From contig CAOKVW010000001.1 in assembly GCA_948472955.1 (NCBI GenBank), positions 1 to 40,225 on the forward strand: a stretch of 40,225 nucleotides of DNA, in the 5' to 3' direction. Shown here piece by piece: positions 24,252-35,600 of this stretch. Within the stretch, counting starts at the first letter, position 1. Each line of letters begins with the position of its first letter. Made by a program: the position numbers and the translations under genes. The notes beneath the pieces are model-generated. The model did not search any database. It saw only the letters and a program-made list of their open reading frames with translations, and was not told the DNA's origin. The DNA is from an uncultured Clostridium sp. (GTDB lineage Bacteria; Bacillota; Clostridia; TANB77; CAG-508).

Positions 24252-24294
24252 AAAAGATGATTTGTCAAAAATATATACAAAATCATCTTTTTTT
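24252..24294 (+). terminator. Terminator-like hairpin before the DUF1016 remnant
   Basis: AAAAGATGATTTGT and ACAAAATCATCTTTT pair around ~11 bases and run into T7. No plus-strand gene precedes it, so the gene it served has probably been lost, consistent with the 5'-truncated DUF1016 gene next to it. Confidence 0.6.
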
Positions 24295-24311
24295 GAATTT
24301 AGTTAGTTATA

Positions 24312-25257
24312 TTAAATTGGAATATAGGAAACAGAATAAAAGTAGAATTATTGAATAATAAAAAACCAGAATATGGAAAACAAGTAATAAAAGAATTGAG
24401 CAAAAAACTGATTAGAAATTATGGTAGGGGTTACAGTAGTTCAAACTTATATAGAATGTTGCAATTAAATGAATTTTTTGAAGATTTTGAAAATTTCGCG
24501 ACACTGTCGCAAAAATTAAGTTGGTCACATTTTATTGAAATTGTAAAAATGGATACTGATATTAAAAGAAAATTCTATGCAACAATGTGTATAAACGAGC
24601 ATTGGTCTGTTAGAACATTAAGAGAAAGAATAGGTTCAGCATTATTTGAGAGAACAGCTATATCTAAAAAGCCAGAACAAACAATCATAAATGACTTACA
24701 ATTATTAAATAATGAAAATAAAATGACAACTGACTTATTTTTTAGAGATCCATACATACTAGATTTTTTTAGAACTAAAAGATACTTATAGCGAAAAAGA
24801 TTTAGAAAATGCAATTATTAGTGAATTAGAAAAATTTATTTTAGAAATGGGAAATGATTTTGCATTTTTAGCTAGACAAAAGAGAATTACAATAGATGGT
24901 AGGGATTTTTACATAGATTTATTATTTTATCATAGAAAGTTGAAAAGATTAGTAGTTATAGAGTTAAAATTAGATGAATTTAAACCTGAACATAAAGGAC
25001 AGGTAGAATTATATTTAAAATGGCTAGATAAATATGAGAAAGCAGAAGGAGAAGAATCACCAGTAGCTATTATATTATGTGCTACTAAAAGTGATACAAT
25101 GGCAGAATTATTGGAATTGGATAATAGCGGTATACATGTTGCCCAATATCTTACAAATTATGTACCAAAAGAATTGCTAGAGGAAAAGTTTTTGTCGAGT
25201 ATAAAAAATGCAAAAATACAATTAGAACAGAGAAATAAAAAAGAAGAGAAAGATTAA
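24312..25257 (+). pseudogene. Decayed YhcG/DUF1016 PD-(D/E)xK nuclease
   Basis: Protein-like sequence begins LNWNIGNRIKVELLNNKKPE, matching the inside of the DUF1016 N-terminal winged-helix domain, but a stop lies just upstream and no start codon or ribosome site is present, so the first ~30 residues are gone. The frame then shifts +1 at a T7 run (24765-24771, GATTTTTTTAGAAC), where six Ts would give ILDFLELKDTYSEKD. The C-terminal nuclease part is clear in the second frame: GRDFYIDLLFYHRKLKRLVV, IELKLDEFKPEHKGQVELYL. The family is linked to mobile elements and DNA repair. This frameshift is not at CGG and the gene is also truncated, so I regard it as dead. Confidence 0.85.
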
Positions 25258-25263
25258 TTTTGA

Positions 25264-25291
25264 AGAGGGTGTCCTAAAATAGGAACCCTCT
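25264..25291. terminator. Bidirectional terminator between the DUF1016 remnant and dapL
   Basis: AGAGGGTGTCCTA pairs with TAGGAACCCTCT (one bulge) around a very short loop; it lies a few bases from both stop codons. Confidence 0.7.
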
Positions 25292-25297
25292 ATGATT

Positions 25298-26500
25298 CTA
25301 TCTTATTGAAAAATTCTTAATTCTCTCCATTGCTTCGATTGAATTTTCTTTTGTACCAAAAGCTGTCAATCTAAAATAACCTTCTCCATGTGTTCCAAAT
25401 CCGCTTCCTGGTGTTCCCACTATATTTGCTTCTTGCAAAAGTTTATCAAAAAACTCCCAAGACGTCATACCTTGTGGTACTTTTAACCAAATGTAAGGAG
25501 AATTAATACCTCCATAAACAGTAAATCCTGCTTCCTCCAAGCCATTCTTAATAATTTTTGCATTTTCTAAATAAGCTTGAATATTTTCTTTAATTTGTTT
25601 TTTCCCTTGTTCTGAATAAGTTGCCTCTGCTGCTCTTTGCACCACATAAGATACCCCATTAAATTTTGTACAGGTTCTGCGATTCCATAATTGATTAAAA
25701 CCTATTTCTTTTCCTTGTTTGGTATAACCTTTTAATGCTTTTGGAACTACAACATAAGCACATCTAACACCTGTAAAACCTGCTGTTTTAGAAAAACTTT
25801 TAAACTCAATAGCAACCTCTTTAGCTCCTTCTATTTCATAAATAGTATGTGGTATATTATCCTCTGTGATAAAAGCCTCATAGGCAGCATCATATAAAAT
25901 AACAGATTGATTTTCTTTGGCATAATTAACCCATTTTTTTAACGCTTCCTTATTTAATACGGTTCCTGTTGGATTATTCGGAAAACATAGATAAATCATA
26001 TCTACTTTTTCTTTTGGTAATTCTGGTATAAAATTATTTTCTGCTGTTACTGGTAAATACGTAATATTTCTTCCAGACATAATATTGGTATCCAAATAAA
26101 CTGGATAAACTGGGTCAGTAATAGCAACTTTATTGTCTTGTGCAAAAATATCTACGATATTACCGCAGTCACATTTTGCCCCATCTGATACAAAAATCTC
26201 ATCTTCTGCAATCTCTACTCCTCTAGCTTGATAGTCATTTTCCACAATTGCTTTTCTTAAAAATTCGTAACCCTGTTCTGGTCCATACCCTTTAAATCCT
26301 TCTGGTGTTCCTATCTCATCTACTGCTTTGTGCATTGCCTCTAGACAAGCTGGTACAATTGGTTTAGTAACATCACCAATTCCTAATTTTATTATTTTTT
26401 TATCTGGGTTTTCTTCTGTGAATTTAGCCACTTTTTTGGCTATATTTGAAAATAAATAACTATCTTGTAATTCTAAAAAATTCTCATTAATAAAACTCAT
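25298..26500 (-). CDS. dapL: LL-diaminopimelate aminotransferase
   Basis: This PLP enzyme converts tetrahydrodipicolinate directly to LL-diaminopimelate, bypassing the succinyl or acetyl branch of lysine and peptidoglycan synthesis. The 400-residue length fits. The PLP lysine is in [20 protein letters not shown] near the start, [11 protein letters not shown] and [13 protein letters not shown] are hallmark motifs. Of two adjacent ATGs I take the second (26500) for better spacing from AGGAGG. It follows dapF, which uses its product, on the same strand: a two-gene DAP operon. Confidence 0.95.
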   Translation of the reverse strand: MSFINENFLELQDSYLFSNIAKKVAKFTEENPDKKIIKLGIGDVTKPIVPACLEAMHKAVDEIGTPEGFKGYGPEQGYEFLRKAIVENDYQARGVEIAEDEIFVSDGAKCDCGNIVDIFAQDNKVAITDPVYPVYLDTNIMSGRNITYLPVTAENNFIPELPKEKVDMIYLCFPNNPTGTVLNKEALKKWVNYAKENQSVILYDAAYEAFITEDNIPHTIYEIEGAKEVAIEFKSFSKTAGFTGVRCAYVVVPKALKGYTKQGKEIGFNQLWNRRTCTKFNGVSYVVQRAAEATYSEQGKKQIKENIQAYLENAKIIKNGLEEAGFTVYGGINSPYIWLKVPQGMTSWEFFDKLLQEANIVGTPGSGFGTHGEGYFRLTAFGTKENSIEAMERIKNFSIR

Positions 26501-26514
26501 CATTTCCTCCTATC

Positions 26515-26541
26515 GGGATTTGGAGACGTCCTTAAAATCCC
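26515..26541 (-). repeat. Small palindrome between dapF and dapL
   Basis: On the minus strand GGGATTTTAAGGACG is followed by TCTCCAAATCCC; GGGATTT pairs with AAATCCC. It lies 3 bases after the dapF stop and overlaps the dapL ribosome-site region. It resembles a degenerate unit of the GGGACAT... repeat family. Confidence 0.45.
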
Positions 26542-26544
26542 TAT

Positions 26545-27376
26545 TTAAATTTCTCCTTCAAATACAGTGACCGCTGGTCCTGTCATATATACATGATTAT
26601 CCTCTTTATTCCATTCAATCTCTAAATCTCCTCCGAAGCAATTCTACATAAGCATGTCGAGTGGTTAATCCATTCAAGCTACAAGCAACTAATGTAGCAC
26701 AAGCACCAGTTCCACATGCTAGGGTTTCTCCTGCTCCTCTTTCCCAAACTCTCATCTTGATATGTTTCTTATCTAGAATTTCTATAAATTCTACATTTGT
26801 CTTATTGGGAAATACAGAAGCTACTTCCAAAATTTTGCCATATTTTTCGATATTAAAATGAGAAACATCTTCCACCACTGTAATAGCATGTGGATTTCCC
26901 ATAGATACACAAGTCAAAGTAAATTTCTTATCTAACGATTTTACTTTTAAATTTTGTACTGGCTCTTCAATTGCCATAACTGGTATCTTTTCTGGCGCCA
27001 AAATAGGTTCCCCCATATCTACTTTAATGGTTTCTACTCTATTATTGGTTACATTTAATTTTAAAGTTTTGATACCAGCTAATGTTTCAATTGTTACCAT
27101 TGTCTTATCCGTTAGTCCTTTGTCATATACAAATTTTCCAACACAACGTATGCCATTTCCACACATTTCTGCTTCGCTTCCATCAGAATTAAACATTCTC
27201 ATTTTAAAATCTGCTACCTCACTTTGACAGATTAAAATAAGACCATCTGACCCAATTCCAAAATGCCTATCACTAACCATTTGAGCTAGTGATGATTCAT
27301 TTTCTATCTTTTGATGAATGGCATCCATATACACATAATCATTCCCTAACCCCTGCATTTTTGTAAATTTTAACAT
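26545..27376 (-). CDS. dapF: Diaminopimelate epimerase, needs one +1 frameshift at CGG
   Basis: DapF epimerises LL- to meso-diaminopimelate with a two-cysteine active site: C72 in [12 protein letters not shown] and C221 in [12 protein letters not shown] are both present. The zero frame runs to codon 247 (VELL), then CGG (26633-26635) and a stop 20 bases later, giving a false tail LRRRFRD. Dropping the C gives [26 protein letters not shown] and on to [13 protein letters not shown], the normal DapF C terminus, with a TAA at 26545-26547. The restored 276 residues match the family (E. coli 274). Without the shift the last ~30 conserved residues are lost. AGAGGTG precedes the ATG. Confidence 0.95.
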
Positions 27377-27410
27377 TTTTTCACCTCTTCATGATATCTC
27401 ATCGTCTAGT

Positions 27411-27439
27411 ATTCTATCATATGCGAATTTCTTTGTAAA
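27411..27439 (-). promoter_or_regulatory. Promoter of the dapF-dapL operon
   Basis: On the minus strand TTTACA (27434-27439), 17 bases, TAGAAT (27411-27416). The fold-back element's 11-bp target duplication starts only 3 bases upstream of the -35 box. Confidence 0.6.
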
Positions 27440-27441
27440 GA

Positions 27442-27899
27442 ACCATTTATATTTAAGTTTCGGCTTTTTTGCAAGTTTCCCTGCTAGGTGGCATTTGGTA
27501 TTAAAAAGCATTACAGATTTTGGATAAGCTAAGCTTTCGCAGAAAATCTATTTGTATAAAATGAGCCTCTTTCACGTTCAAATACGAATTCCTATATTTA
27601 GAATAAATAATGAATGTGACTGAAATAAAATTAGAAATTCTTAGATTGTTTTTTGGAAAGAGTTCATCTATTGATGGAAGGGTGCCAAAAAACAATCTTA
27701 GAATTTCTTGTTTTATGTAGGAAGCCGAATTATTTATGAAAAATATAGGAATTCATATTTGCCTTGAACATCCCTCATTTTATACAATAAGATTTTCTAA
27801 CTACAAGCTTAGATACACAAAATCTTTCATTTATTTTTAATACCAAATGCCACCTAGCAGGGAAAGTTGCAAAAAAGTCGAAACTTAAACCATTTATAT
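27442..27899. mobile_element. 436-bp fold-back MITE with 11-bp target duplication
   Basis: The element (27453-27888) begins TTAAGTTTCGGCTTTTTTGC and ends with the complement GCAAAAAAGTCGAAACTTAA. It is flanked on both sides by ACCATTTATAT (27442-27452 and 27889-27899), a perfect 11-bp duplication. The whole element folds on itself: TTTCCCTGCTAGGTGGCATT pairs with AATGCCACCTAGCAGGGAAA, and further nested arms pair towards the centre (GAAATTCTTAGATTGTTTTT with its complement). It has no transposase and no convincing ORF. The termini match those of the element at 5879. Confidence 0.85.
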
Positions 27900-27970
27900 C
27901 TTAATTTTTTATGAATTCTATTCCTTTGTGTAACTTTTTGTTATATAATGAAAACAGAAGAGAGGTAACT

Positions 27971-28669
27971 ATGAAATTATTTAAAAAATTATTAATTATC
28001 TTATTAATTCTATTTATATTAATAGCAAGTTTTGCCTTTATAATTGGTTTTAGCTATTACTCAAACGCTTTAAAAGAAAAGCCCTTAATCGCTCGTGTAG
28101 AAGCAGTAACCAATCAAGAACATTACATTTCCTTTGACCAATTACCAAAAGATTATATTCATGCTGTCATTGCTACAGAAGACCATAGATATTATGAACA
28201 TGGAGCCATTGACCCAATTGGAATTGCTCGAGCCTTTTACACCAATATTCGAGATGGTGAATTTGATGAAGGTGGTAGTACCATTACACAACAAGTTGCC
28301 AAAAATGTTGTGTTTCATCAAGATAAAACATTAATCCGAAAACTAGGAGAAATTTTTGCTGCCTATGATTTAGAGAAACATTATAGTAAAGATGAGATTT
28401 TTGCTTTGTATGTCAATTCTTCCTACTTTGGAGATGGCTACTATGGTATCTATGATGCCAGCATGGGATATTATAAAAAAGCACCAAAAGATTTGACCTT
28501 ATCAGAAGCCAGTATGTTAGCTGGTGTTCCAAATGCTCCTTCTGTATATAGCCCAACGGTTAATCCAGACTTAGCAAAAAAACGTCAAAAGCACGTTTTA
28601 AATAGAATGGTAGAATATAATTATATTACACAAGAAGAAGCCAATCATGTGTGGGACATGGGGACGTAG
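27971..28669 (+). CDS. Monofunctional peptidoglycan glycosyltransferase (GT51), tail supplied by a repeat
   Basis: A single N-terminal membrane anchor (residues ~3-30) precedes a GT51 domain that polymerises lipid II outside the membrane. The catalytic glutamate is in VIATEDHRYYEHGAIDP, and GGSTITQQVAKN, RKLGEIFAAYDLE and the late APSVYSPTVNPD motif follow. There is no transpeptidase domain; length 232 fits a stand-alone transglycosylase. I choose ATG at 27971 after GAGAGGT, not the site-less ATG at 27911. The last codons (DMGT, stop) come from the GGACATGGGGACGTAG repeat, so the native end, or possibly a longer protein, was cut by repeat insertion. Confidence 0.9.
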   Translation: MKLFKKLLIILLILFILIASFAFIIGFSYYSNALKEKPLIARVEAVTNQEHYISFDQLPKDYIHAVIATEDHRYYEHGAIDPIGIARAFYTNIRDGEFDEGGSTITQQVAKNVVFHQDKTLIRKLGEIFAAYDLEKHYSKDEIFALYVNSSYFGDGYYGIYDASMGYYKKAPKDLTLSEASMLAGVPNAPSVYSPTVNPDLAKKRQKHVLNRMVEYNYITQEEANHVWDMGT

Positions 28670-28679
28670 ATAATGTCCC
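28653..28679. repeat. Single GGACATGGGGACGTAG-family unit at the GT51 gene 3' end
   Basis: GGGACATGGGGACGTAGATA followed by ATGTCCC; its own ends GGGACAT / ATGTCCC are complementary. It provides the TAG stop (28667-28669) of the transglycosylase. Confidence 0.9.
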
Positions 28680-28728
28680 TAATCATTTTTTCTTACTCTC
28701 ATCATATATTTAGATTACAGGTGATGAC

Positions 28729-29511
28729 ATGAAAGTTTTTATTTTAAACAAGAAAATCTTATTTTTTATTTGCCTTTTTACCGTACTCTTTACTTCCTTA
28801 TTTTTCTATTTAAGCAATCCTTTCTCCTTTGCTATCGAATTAACCACAAATAGTGTGATAGATGAAACTTTACACGAAAAAGTAGCTAGTTTAACAAAAA
28901 AAGAAGAAAAAATTGCCTATCTAACCTTTGATGATGGACCCACCGTAAAAGCCACTGGAAAAACATTAGACATTCTAAAAGCAGAAGATATAAAAGCCAC
29001 CTTTTTTGTGGTTGGTAAACATGTAAAAGAGAATCCCGAATTGGCAAAAAGAGCCTATGAAGAAGGACATTATCTAGCAAATCATGGTTATCATCACAAC
29101 AACAAAAAATTATATCAAAGTGCTGAAAGCTTTATTTCTGAAATAAAAAATACTGACATAGAAATTGGAAAAGCAATTGGTGTTGAAAATTATTGTTCTC
29201 ATGTCTTCCGCTTTCCAAATGGTTATATGTCCTCTCATTATAAAACAAAGAAAAAAGAAGCCGTTAAGCTTCTTTCTGAAATGAACTATACTTATATTGA
29301 TTGGAATTGCCTCAATAATGATTCTGTTAAAAAATACAGCAATAATCAATTACTCAAAAACCTAAAAAAATCAGCTAAAAATAAAGGTACTTTAGTTGTT
29401 CTAATGCATGATACATCTGATGTAAACGATACGCCTTCTATTTTAAAAGATTCCATTGATTATTTAAGAGAACAAGGCTATGAATTTAGAAATTTTTATG
29501 ACTTGCTGTAG
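28729..29511 (+). CDS. Polysaccharide deacetylase (NodB/CE4), membrane-anchored
   Basis: A membrane anchor at residues ~9-28 precedes a CE4 domain. The catalytic motif TFDDGP (66-71) is intact, with the metal pair H119-x3-H123 (NHGYHHN), FRFPNG and the late LMHDT motif. It most likely deacetylates peptidoglycan N-acetylglucosamine or a related wall polymer. In contrast to the PdaB-like protein at 12 kb it keeps all catalytic residues. It follows the GT51 gene on the same strand, suggesting joint action in wall synthesis and modification. Its stop codon abuts the compound palindrome that separates it from the glucan synthase gene. Confidence 0.92.
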   Translation: MKVFILNKKILFFICLFTVLFTSLFFYLSNPFSFAIELTTNSVIDETLHEKVASLTKKEEKIAYLTFDDGPTVKATGKTLDILKAEDIKATFFVVGKHVKENPELAKRAYEEGHYLANHGYHHNNKKLYQSAESFISEIKNTDIEIGKAIGVENYCSHVFRFPNGYMSSHYKTKKKEAVKLLSEMNYTYIDWNCLNNDSVKKYSNNQLLKNLKKSAKNKGTLVVLMHDTSDVNDTPSILKDSIDYLREQGYEFRNFYDLL

Positions 29512-29620
29512 GGACACGGGGATGTAGATGAGGACATGGGGACGTAGATAATGTCCCAACCAAAAAGGTTAGGGACATTATCTACGTCCCCATGTCCTCA
29601 TCTACATCCCCATGTCCCCA
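29511..29620. repeat. Compound 110-bp palindrome of the GGACATGGGGACGTAG family
   Basis: Each arm holds two tandem units: a degenerate GGGACACGGGGATGTAGATG followed by GGACATGGGGACGTAGATAA. The opposite arm is the near-perfect complement, ending CATGTCCCC; the loop is a short AACCAAAAAGGTT hairpin. It fills the gap between two convergent genes and would be a strong bidirectional terminator in RNA and a cruciform-prone site in DNA. Confidence 0.9.
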
Positions 29621-29625
29621 GTCTT

Positions 29626-32600
29626 CTACAAAACAACTTCTATTTCATAAACATTTCTACTACCATCTAATTTTATAAAATTATCCACCTCATTGCCATT
29701 TAAAAATACTTTACTAGTACCAGCTTCAAAACCATTTTTACTATTTGGATTTTTAACCATAATATTATACATACTTTCTCTCCATTGATATTTCATTTGA
29801 TACTCTTTCCAATCCTTTGGAATGCATGGTTCTATTTTTAAATAGCCTTCTTCAATCTTAAGCCCCAATAAATTTTCAATTCCTGCTTTGTAATACCAAC
29901 TTGCTGAACCAGTATACCATGTCCAACCTCCACGTCCTGCTAAGTTTCCTGTTCCATAAATATCGGCTGGTATGACATAAGGTTCTACTTTATATTTGCT
30001 ACTAGCCTCTTTCGTTCTGGCATGTTCAATCGGGTTAATCATACGGTATAATTCTAAGGCTTTATCGCCAAACCCTAACATGGCTTCTGCAATAATGACC
30101 CAAACGGAGCTATGTGTGTATTGACCACCATTTTCTCTCACGCCTGGTAAATACGCCTTAATATATCCTGGCTCTAACTTACCTTTTTCAAAAGGAGGGT
30201 CTAATAATTTAATAATTCCATTTTCTCTGTCAATTAAATGCTTTTCTAAACTTTCCATAGAAATATATTTTTTGTCATTATCACCTGCTTTTGAAATAAC
30301 ACTCCAGCTTTGGGCAATACTATCGATTCTACACTCTTCATTCTCCATACTACCCAATACATTACCATCATCCATAAAAGCTCTCTTATACCATCTTCCA
30401 TCCCATCCATTCGTATTCAATGCTTTTTTTAATTGATTTCTAATTTCCTCATATTTTTGAGCTAATGTTTCATCTTCCTTTTCTCGACAAATTGATACAA
30501 AATTTTCTAATATCCAGCTCAAGAAAAATCCTAACCAAACACTTTCCCCTTTTCCTTTGTTGCCTACGGTACTAAAGCCATCATTCCAGTCTCCTGAACC
30601 AATTTTAGGAAGACCATTCTCTCCAAAATCTAAGCTTCTTTCAATGGTTTTAATACAATGCTCGTAAATGCTTCCTTCTTTTTTGCTTGGCAAATATTTT
30701 TCATATCGTTCATCTTGTCCCTCTTCTAAAGGAACTCCCTCTAAATAAGGTGTTTTTATCTCTAAAATACTTTTATCTCCTGTAAAATTAATATATTCTA
30801 TCACTAAATAAGCCAACCACAATAAGTCATCTGAAAATCTCGTTCGAATTCCTCTTTGATTTTGGTCATGCCACCAATGTTCCACATCTCCCTCTATAAA
30901 TTGATGCTCACTATGCTTCAAAATTTGTTGTTTCAAAAGTTTTGGGTCCAAATATTTTAGTCCTAGCGTATCTTGTAACTGGTCTCGGAAGCCAAAGGCT
31001 CCTCCTGATTGATAATACCCCGTTTTACCCCATAATCTACTATTGATAATTTGATAAGCTATCCAGCCATTTAGTAAAATATTAGTTGACTCTAAAGGAG
31101 TATAAACTTGTAACCTTCCTAAAAATTCCTTCCAATAACTTTTTACCTCATTCAATTCTTGCTTACAATTTGCCAGTTTTTGATATTTGTACGCCATATT
31201 TTTACAATCGATACTATCTTCTTCTGCTCCTAAAATAAGAGAAATTTCCTTACTTTCAAAACTCTCTAAATCAATTTCAATTTCAAAAGCCACACAAGGT
31301 TTTTTCCCTAAAGCATCTTGATTATTAAGTGATACTTTTTTTAGGGCTTGTGGTGCATGAATGCCACCTTCTCCTAAGAAGAAATTTTTATCACCTGTAT
31401 AAGATTTAATCTTTTCACTAGAAGAAATATAAACTCTTGTCTTTTCCATATCTTCTCGGTATAAATTTCTTGCTTGTATTACATTACTATTTCTATCAAA
31501 ATCTAAGTGAATATAACCATTGGTTTTGATTTCATCTTCCCCAATTACTGGCTTGATATAATAATATAATTTCAACTTTTTTCGGTTTGGTGTTGTATTC
31601 TTTACATTCAGAATTCCAATTTTACAGCTATCTTCTTTCGGAACAAAAACCTCTAATTCTTGTTCCATTCCATTACTTTTATGAATATATTTACAATAAC
31701 CAAAACCATAAATAATATTATAATTTCTATCATCTGGCATTGGGTTTAATCCCAATGACCAAGCTTTTTGTGTCTCTTGGTCTTTTAGATAAATAATTTC
31801 AGACGGGATATCATAGCATGGATTATTTTGCCAACTTGATACACGATTTAATCTACAATTTTGATACCAAGTATAACCACCCATATTTTCTGTTACAAGA
31901 GTTCCAAATTTCTCATTTGCCATAATATGACTCCACACAGTAGGTAATCTATTCCCTTTGTTGACTTTCACAAGATATTCTTTTCCGTCTTCTGAAAATC
32001 CGCCATATTCATTATAATATTTTAAAACCTCATGATTTGCCAAAATATCTATATCGTCATTGCTTTCTTCTGTCATTTGTGGATTTTGTATTTCTTCTCC
32101 AATGGTTTTATTATTTTCTAAATAACTTTCTTCTAACTCTTTGATATTATTTTTTAATCCACCCTTATCACTATCAATGATAATAGTTGCTAAAAATTCC
32201 AATAATGCAATATCCTTTTTATCAATTTCTTCTTTATTTAAAGTGAAAATTCCACCTTTTTGGTTTTTTAAATATCCCATTTGATGATTTAAAATACTAC
32301 TTTCAATTTCCTCTTTTACATAATTTTCATAGCTGTGTTTTTCTTCATCTAAAATGACAATTTCTGTTTCCACACTTTTCATCCTAAAAAATTCATAGGC
32401 TTTTAGCATTTCTTTTATGACATAACTATCATTTACATTTCTCACCTTTAATAAAATAATAGGTAAATCTCCTGATATTCCATATTTCCACAAATCACTT
32501 TGATGATAGTTTATCCATGTGTTTTTGTTCTTTAACAGTTGTGCTTTAATTGGATTATGAAAAACAAGATAAGATAACATTTTTTGATAAATTGCGATAT

Positions 32601-35600
32601 CGCTTCCCTTTCTGCTTAAATACCTACTTTCTGCTTCTACTCTTGCTTTTGACAATTCAAATTCTTTTCTTACATTTTCAGTAGACTGATATTTCTTAAT
32701 ATTTTCTATTACCTTTTCTTTGTCTTCATGCACTGCTAAAATAAAATCTATTGTTACTTTTTCTTGAGGCTTCACTTTTATAGTTCTTTTTAAAGCCACA
32801 ATTGGTTCGGTTACTAATCCAATTTTTTTAGATAATGGAATCGAATTTTCTGCCATATAAGGAATTCCCAAATTTCCTCTTCCGATAAACTTTTCTTTGT
32901 CTGTTTCGTATTCAAAATCCCCAATTGTCTCACTATTTGTGGATAAGTTAGCTCCTAAATATAATTTTGTTTCCTTTGCTTCTCTATTTTTTCTTTCTAT
33001 GATAATACTGTTGGTTTCTTCGTGTAATTTTTGAATCAAAAACAAATTATTGAAAACTGGATGAGCGTAATCTTGTTCTTTGTTTGACAATACTGGTTCA
33101 AAATAACAGGTCACCTCTAAAATTTCTTCTTCATTTCCCTCATTTTCTAATAACATTCTTCTTAACTCAACTGGTTGGTTGGAGGCCACTGTTGTTTTTA
33201 TCTTTGTCTTGATATTTCCATTTACAATTTCCTGTTCGTTTTTATCTGGCATAAAACTAATTTGATATTGACTTTCTTTGCTTCCAGGATAAGAATAATT
33301 AGAGGTCCATATTTTTTTGGTCTTAATATTTTTAATGGCAAAGAAAATACCTTGTGGATAATCTTCTGTTGTTTTAAAACGGTTCATGTAAATATTTTTA
33401 TATTTACTCATACCCTGACCTTTTTGATTCATGGCTATTACATAATTTTCATTGGAAATAAAGTTTCCTGTAATTAGCCTTTCATCTATCTTTTTATAAG
33501 TGGTTTGAACATAATTTTCATAATCTTTATATTTCAATTTTTCAATTTTCTCCTTTTTCTCTTTGGTTATAATGGAGGTCTCTGGCATAGTTTCTTGTAA
33601 CAAAATACTAACTGCTGCTATTTCAGGATTTTGCATAAATCTTTGTTGTAAAATATTATGACAAAATAAATTATTGATACTAAGCAAAATTAGCCCTTGA
33701 TGATGTGCCATATACGTTTTTACAACAGCTGAATTTTTTCCTTTTTCTACCCTTTCTGGTGTATAATCAATGGATTCATAAAATCCAAATTTATCATACA
33801 TTCCTTCTTTTTCTAAGCATTTTAGATTTTTAATTTCTTCTTTTGGCATTTCATTAATAGCCAAAATTCCTCCATAACTAGATACCACCATCTCGTCTGC
33901 TAATCCTCTTTTTAATCCTAACCAAGGTGTACCAAAAGCTTTATATTGATAATTCCCTTGTAAATCTTTCAAATTAAAGGCTGCTTCTGAAATTCCCCAA
34001 GGTATGTTTAATTTTTGGCTGTATTCCATTTGTGTTTTAATTAAAAATTTACAAGATTCATCTAAAAGGCTACCTTCATATTTTGGAATATTAATATTAG
34101 GCATTAAATATTCAAAAGCTGTTCCTGACCAAGAAATAAGGCCTTTGTATTTACCTAATGTGGTTAAGGTTCTGCTTAAATGATTCCAATGTCTACTTGG
34201 CACATCTTTTTTCGCAATGGCTACTAAACTTGCTTGTCTTGCCTCTGAAGCCAATAAGTCATAATAAGAATCTGTTAATCGATTTTCCTCTATATTAAAA
34301 CCAATCGAAAAAATTTGTTGTTCTTCATTGTATAATAAACGAAAATCTGTATTTTCAATCATTTGCTCGATTGAATTTCTAAGAGTTTTTAATTGTTCTA
34401 ATTGTTTTTTCGAATTGTCTACCGCTTTAGCATCCTCTGATAGCAAGGTAAGCTTTTCTTTTTCCCTTAAAAAAGCCTTGGTTACATATAAGTATCCCAC
34501 AAAATTCCCACTATCAACCGTTGATACATACTTTGGATTTAAAGGTTCTTTTGTTTGAATATGATACCAATTATAAAGATGTCCGTTCCATTTGTCTAAA
34601 CTTTCTATAGAAGCAATCATTTTACCTAATAAATCTAATGCCTTCTCTAACGTAATATATTGTAAATCACAAGCTGAAATAACAGCTAATAACGATAATC
34701 CTATATTGGTGGAAGAGGTTCTTGGCACTATTTTTTCTTTTCGGTCTTCTTGGTAATTATCTGGTATTAGATAGTTGTTTTCTTCTATTAAGTAAGTTTC
34801 GAAAAAATCCCACGTTCTTTTTCCAATTTCTAAGACATATTCTCTTTCATCTTTACTTAATTTTTCAAGTGCTTTTTCTTTTTTTATCTCTTTACTTACA
34901 TACCACATAACAGCTGGTGTAAAAGTCCACCATAAACCTAATAAAATGCCAGCTATATTCTCTTTTAGTAATCCTAGACCAATGGCAACAATACCTGCTA
35001 ACACATTCATTGCCATTTGATTAAAATAAGAAATCCAATCTGATTTTGCTTGTTTTTCTGCTTCTTCTGAAGTCGTCCATTCCAAAAGATGTTGATGGGT
35101 AATCATAACCCTTGCTAATGTTTTTACAATGGCTTTTGCTGAAACATACGCTTTGTAAGGTAAACAACCCAAAGTAATAATTGCTCGTAATAGGCTTCCT
35201 TTTATTCCTGAAATTTTAGGAGTAAATGTTTTTTGTTTTTCTTCTCCCTCTTTTCTAAATACGCCATAATTCAATAATTCCAATAAATAAGGAAAAATAG
35301 ATACTATTAGCATCATGCCAATTCCTAAATACATTGTTTTTGCTTCTAAAATACCTAATACTGTACAATAAAGGATAGCAATTATGATACTTATTTCTAG
35401 TAAACTTCTCCTTAAGTTATCGAATATTTTATATTTCGAAAGTAAAGAAAGAGGATTTTGCCCACCTAACCATCTTGTAATCTGCCAATCTCCTCGTATC
35501 CATCTAGAAAGTCGATTCATAAAACTATTGTACTTTGTTGGATATCCATCCATTAGCATAATATCAGACACCAAACCACATCGTAAATAATTTCCTTCTA

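Noticed and set aside
27501..27695. A 64-codon ORF inside the fold-back element.
   Set aside because: It lies within palindromic arms, has no ribosome site and no recognisable composition.
27911..27970. The upstream ATG at 27911 as start of the GT51 gene.
   Set aside because: No ribosome site there; the ATG at 27971 has GAGAGGT upstream and begins directly with the basic-plus-hydrophobic anchor.
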